NCBI GenBank assembly: GCA_030622585.1
Contig: JAUXFZ010000068.1
Location: 1-9,007, forward strand
DNA length: 9,007 nt
Source: Myxococcales bacterium
GTDB lineage: Bacteria; Myxococcota_A; Polyangia; Polyangiales; Houyiibacteriaceae
Direction of reading: 5' to 3'
The notes beneath the pieces are model-generated. The model was not told the origin of the DNA, ran no database searches, and saw nothing but the letters and a program-made list of their open reading frames with translations. Of the stretch, positions 7,104 through 9,007 are shown in pieces. The number at the start of each line of letters is the position of its first letter. Positions within the stretch are counted from its first letter, which is position 1. A program made the position numbers and the translations under genes.

Positions 7104-7109
7104 CCTGCG
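7084..7109. other. Overlapping convergent stop codons inside a short inverted repeat
   Basis: The transporter TAG (7101-7103, plus) and the dehydrogenase TAG (7102-7100, minus) share the palindrome CTAG, so the genes overlap by 4 bp. GCAGG (7085-7089) and CCTGC (7104-7108) flank this with a 14-base loop, extendable by one U-G pair. A hairpin could form in both transcripts, but neither side has a U tract, so I do not call it an intrinsic terminator. Confidence 0.6.
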
Positions 7110-8131
7110 ATGCGTTCGATCAGGGCGGACGCAAAACCTTCAGTGCCGAGCTGTCCGCCGAGGTCCCGGGTCTTCTGACCGTCCGATAGCGCCTGATTGT
7201 ACGCGTCGCGGATGCGACCGGCCGCAGCACGGCAACTCTCATCTCCTCGCGTATCGGCGATGTGATTGAGCATCATCACACCTGACATGATGAGCGCCAA
7301 CGGGTTCGCGACGCCCTTGCCCGCGATGTCAGGCGCGGATCCATGCACCGCTTCGAACACCGCGCAATCCGTGCCGATGTTCGCGCCCGGAGTGACGCCG
7401 AGACCGCCAACAAACCCGGCGCAAAGGTCGCTGAGAACATCGCCGTAGAGGTTCTCGAGCAACAGCACATCGAACTGTGTTGGGTCCTGCACGAGTTTCA
7501 TGCAGCCGGCATCGATGATGACTTCCTCGTACTCGATGTCGGTGAAGCCCTCGGCCTCTCGAACGGAGCGCGCACATCGGATGAACATCCCATCCGTCAG
7601 CTTCATGATGTTGGCCTTGTGCATGACGGTGACCTTCTTGCGTCCGCGATCGCGGGCGTACTGAAAGGCCCATCGGCCGATACGCGTTGACGCGAGCTCG
7701 GTGGCGACTTTGAGACTCGTCACGACGCCCTGAGTGATCTCGTTCTCGATGCCGCTGTAGAGCCCCTCCGTGTTTTCACGAATCACGACCAAGTCGACAC
7801 CCTCATACCGGGTCTGAATCCCCGGCAGGTTCCGGACGGGCCGAACGGCGGCGTAGAGGTCGAGCCGCTTTCGCAGCTGCACGTTGACCGATGTGAAACC
7901 GTCGCCGATGGGCGTCGTGCACGGCCCCTTGAGCGCAATGCCTCGCTCCCGCACGGCATCGAGGGTCTGATCGGGGAGCACCTCGCCCAGGGTATCGAGC
8001 GCGGCAACCCCCGCGTGATGCTCCACCCACGTTAGCGGAGCCCGCGCTGCTTCGAGGACGCGAACCGTGGCAACGGCGACTTCGGGGCCGATGCCGTCTC
8101 CCGGAATGAGCACGATTGGATGCGTTGTCAT
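7100..8131 (-). CDS. NAD-dependent isocitrate dehydrogenase (isocitrate/isopropylmalate dehydrogenase family)
   Basis: This 343-aa beta-decarboxylating dehydrogenase most likely converts isocitrate to 2-oxoglutarate in the TCA cycle. It has the IPGDGIGPEV start (8-18), the substrate-loop SVNVQLRKRLDLYAAVRP (81-98, with S81, N83, R87 and R97), and R118-ENTEGLY125. The catalytic lysine is K172 in MHKANIMKLTDG, and metal-site aspartates lie at D207, D231 and D235. The cofactor loop HGSAPDIAGKGVANP (263-277) carries D268-I269, the NAD-type pair, rather than the Lys-Tyr of NADP enzymes such as E. coli Icd. The substrate loop and RENTEGLYSGIENEI look like the short NAD-IDH/IDH3 branch rather than LeuB; homoisocitrate dehydrogenase is the main alternative. 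No leu genes are adjacent. The ATG at 8131 is preceded by GGGAG/AGGA. The stop codon shares CTAG with the transporter stop. Confidence 0.85.
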   Translation of the reverse strand: MTTHPIVLIPGDGIGPEVAVATVRVLEAARAPLTWVEHHAGVAALDTLGEVLPDQTLDAVRERGIALKGPCTTPIGDGFTSVNVQLRKRLDLYAAVRPVRNLPGIQTRYEGVDLVVIRENTEGLYSGIENEITQGVVTSLKVATELASTRIGRWAFQYARDRGRKKVTVMHKANIMKLTDGMFIRCARSVREAEGFTDIEYEEVIIDAGCMKLVQDPTQFDVLLLENLYGDVLSDLCAGFVGGLGVTPGANIGTDCAVFEAVHGSAPDIAGKGVANPLALIMSGVMMLNHIADTRGDESCRAAAGRIRDAYNQALSDGQKTRDLGGQLGTEGFASALIERIAG

Positions 8132-8194
8132 TTCCTACTCCCGGCCCAAGACTAGCGCTTGCCAACCGAACGCCAATGCGCTTCAAGAGGAAAC

Positions 8195-9007
8195 ATGCCG
8201 GAAAATGACTCGGTCACGCGGGCGATGACCAATGACGGCGCTTTTCGCATCGTCGCCGCTCGAACCACCGATACCACCCAAAAGGTGGTCGCCGCACAGA
8301 ATCTCAGCGGACCCGTCGCGCACGACCTGGCGGACCTGGTCACCACCTCGGTTCTCTATCGGGAGACGATGGCTCCCACTCTACGCGTCCAGTGTATCGT
8401 GCGGCTCGAGAAAGGCGCCGGCCAGCTCGTCGCTGACTCACATCCGGATGGATCGACTCGCGGGCTAGCGCAGCCGGGCCCGAACGGCGTCCAACCCGAT
8501 ATCCGCCAAACCCGAGCGACGCTCGAAATGATGCGGACGCTCCCGAACTCCGAGCTACACCGCGGCGTGGTCGAGGTGCCCGAGGGCGGGAATCTTTCGG
8601 ACGCCTTCATGCGTTACATGCAGCTATCGGAGCAAATCGTCTCGATGATTTCGTTGGGTTCAGTGGTCGAGGGCGACAACCGCACGGCGGGTGGTTTCGT
8701 CGTCCAGGTCCTGCCCGAGGCTGCCGAGGCCGAGACCGCTATGGAGACGATGACCCGTCGCCTCGAAGATTTCGTCGAAATCCGAGACCGCCTCCAGGAG
8801 TCCGACGGCTCGCCGTCCCAACTGATCGAGCAGATCTTCGAAGGCATGCCGTTCACCTGGTTACAAACCAGCGACATTCGTTTCGACTGTCAGTGCAGCG
8901 AAGTCCGCGTGATGACGACGCTCAGCGTGCTCCCACGCTCCGAGGTCCAAGAGTTCGTCGACGAAGGAGAACCCCTGAGCATCGGCTGCGACTATTGCGG
9001 CACCTCA
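8195..9007 (+). CDS. hslO: Redox-regulated molecular chaperone Hsp33, 3' end cut by window edge
   Basis: The frame is open from ATG 8195 to the window end, giving 271 residues without a stop. Hsp33 is a cytoplasmic holdase switched on by oxidation: zinc is held by four cysteines under reducing conditions, and disulfide formation unfolds the linker and exposes the client-binding surface. The zinc ligands are visible as CQC (C232, C234) and CDYC (C265, C268), giving C-X-C-X30-C-X2-C, the family spacing. The core has the family's LSDAFMRYMQLSEQI and TAGGFVVQVLPEA segments (about 134-175). The E. coli protein is about 292 aa, so only about 20-30 residues should be missing. AGAGG (8186-8190) lies four bases before the ATG. 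One extra cysteine, C67, is present. It is divergent from the dehydrogenase gene across 63 bp. A weak TTGCCA (8159-8164) is the only promoter hint. Confidence 0.93.
   Translation, partial: MPENDSVTRAMTNDGAFRIVAARTTDTTQKVVAAQNLSGPVAHDLADLVTTSVLYRETMAPTLRVQCIVRLEKGAGQLVADSHPDGSTRGLAQPGPNGVQPDIRQTRATLEMMRTLPNSELHRGVVEVPEGGNLSDAFMRYMQLSEQIVSMISLGSVVEGDNRTAGGFVVQVLPEAAEAETAMETMTRRLEDFVEIRDRLQESDGSPSQLIEQIFEGMPFTWLQTSDIRFDCQCSEVRVMTTLSVLPRSEVQEFVDEGEPLSIGCDYCGTS

Noticed and set aside
7100..8131. 3-isopropylmalate dehydrogenase (leuB)
   Set aside because: The SVNVQLRKRLDLYAAVRP and RENTEGLYSGIENEI segments fit NAD-isocitrate dehydrogenase better, and no leuA/leuC/leuD lie nearby. Homoisocitrate dehydrogenase cannot be fully excluded.
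1..9007. A new multi-gene defence, secretion or biosynthetic system
   Set aside because: Genes are mostly single units on alternating strands with recognisable housekeeping roles; only the 2598-3134 protein is unknown and its only operon partner is holA.

Overview
The window reads as ordinary chromosomal DNA from a high-GC Gram-negative bacterium. Codon third positions are strongly G/C-rich, start codons are often GTG, and the window carries an exported protein with an AxA-type signal peptide and a 12-helix RND/MMPL pump. Gene content and order would fit a deltaproteobacterium/Myxococcota-type genome, but that placement is inference; there is no rRNA or other firm phylogenetic marker apart from rpsT.

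Layout, left to right: (1) a ClpA-type double-AAA+ unfoldase on the minus strand (17-2428); (2) a 169-bp divergent spacer with a candidate promoter and a small palindrome; (3) a plus-strand pair, an uncharacterised secreted protein (2598-3134) and holA, DNA polymerase III delta (3138-4139), 3 nt apart; (4) rpsT, ribosomal protein S20, minus strand (4145-4405), convergent with holA with 5 nt between the stops; (5) a 106-bp divergent spacer with a good rpsT promoter; (6) a large MMPL/RND-superfamily transporter (4512-7103, plus) with a repetitive Asp-Leu-Asp insert; (7) an NAD-type isocitrate dehydrogenase (7100-8131, minus) whose stop codon overlaps the transporter's stop; (8) the redox-regulated chaperone Hsp33 (hslO, 8195 to beyond the right edge, plus), cut by the window end just after its CxxC motif.

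Apart from the 2598/holA pair, every neighbouring pair lies on opposite strands, so the window is a run of short transcription units rather than one operon. Clp unfoldase and Hsp33 are both protein-quality-control factors, holA and rpsT are replication and translation housekeeping genes, and the dehydrogenase belongs to central carbon metabolism. I see no mobile element, CRISPR array, tRNA, rRNA or defence system, and no convincing new multi-gene system. The points most worth a second look are the altered first pore loop of the Clp protein, the unknown exported protein coupled to holA, the acidic 9-bp repeat and asymmetric TM4/TM10 motif in the transporter, and the CTAG-overlapping convergent stops.
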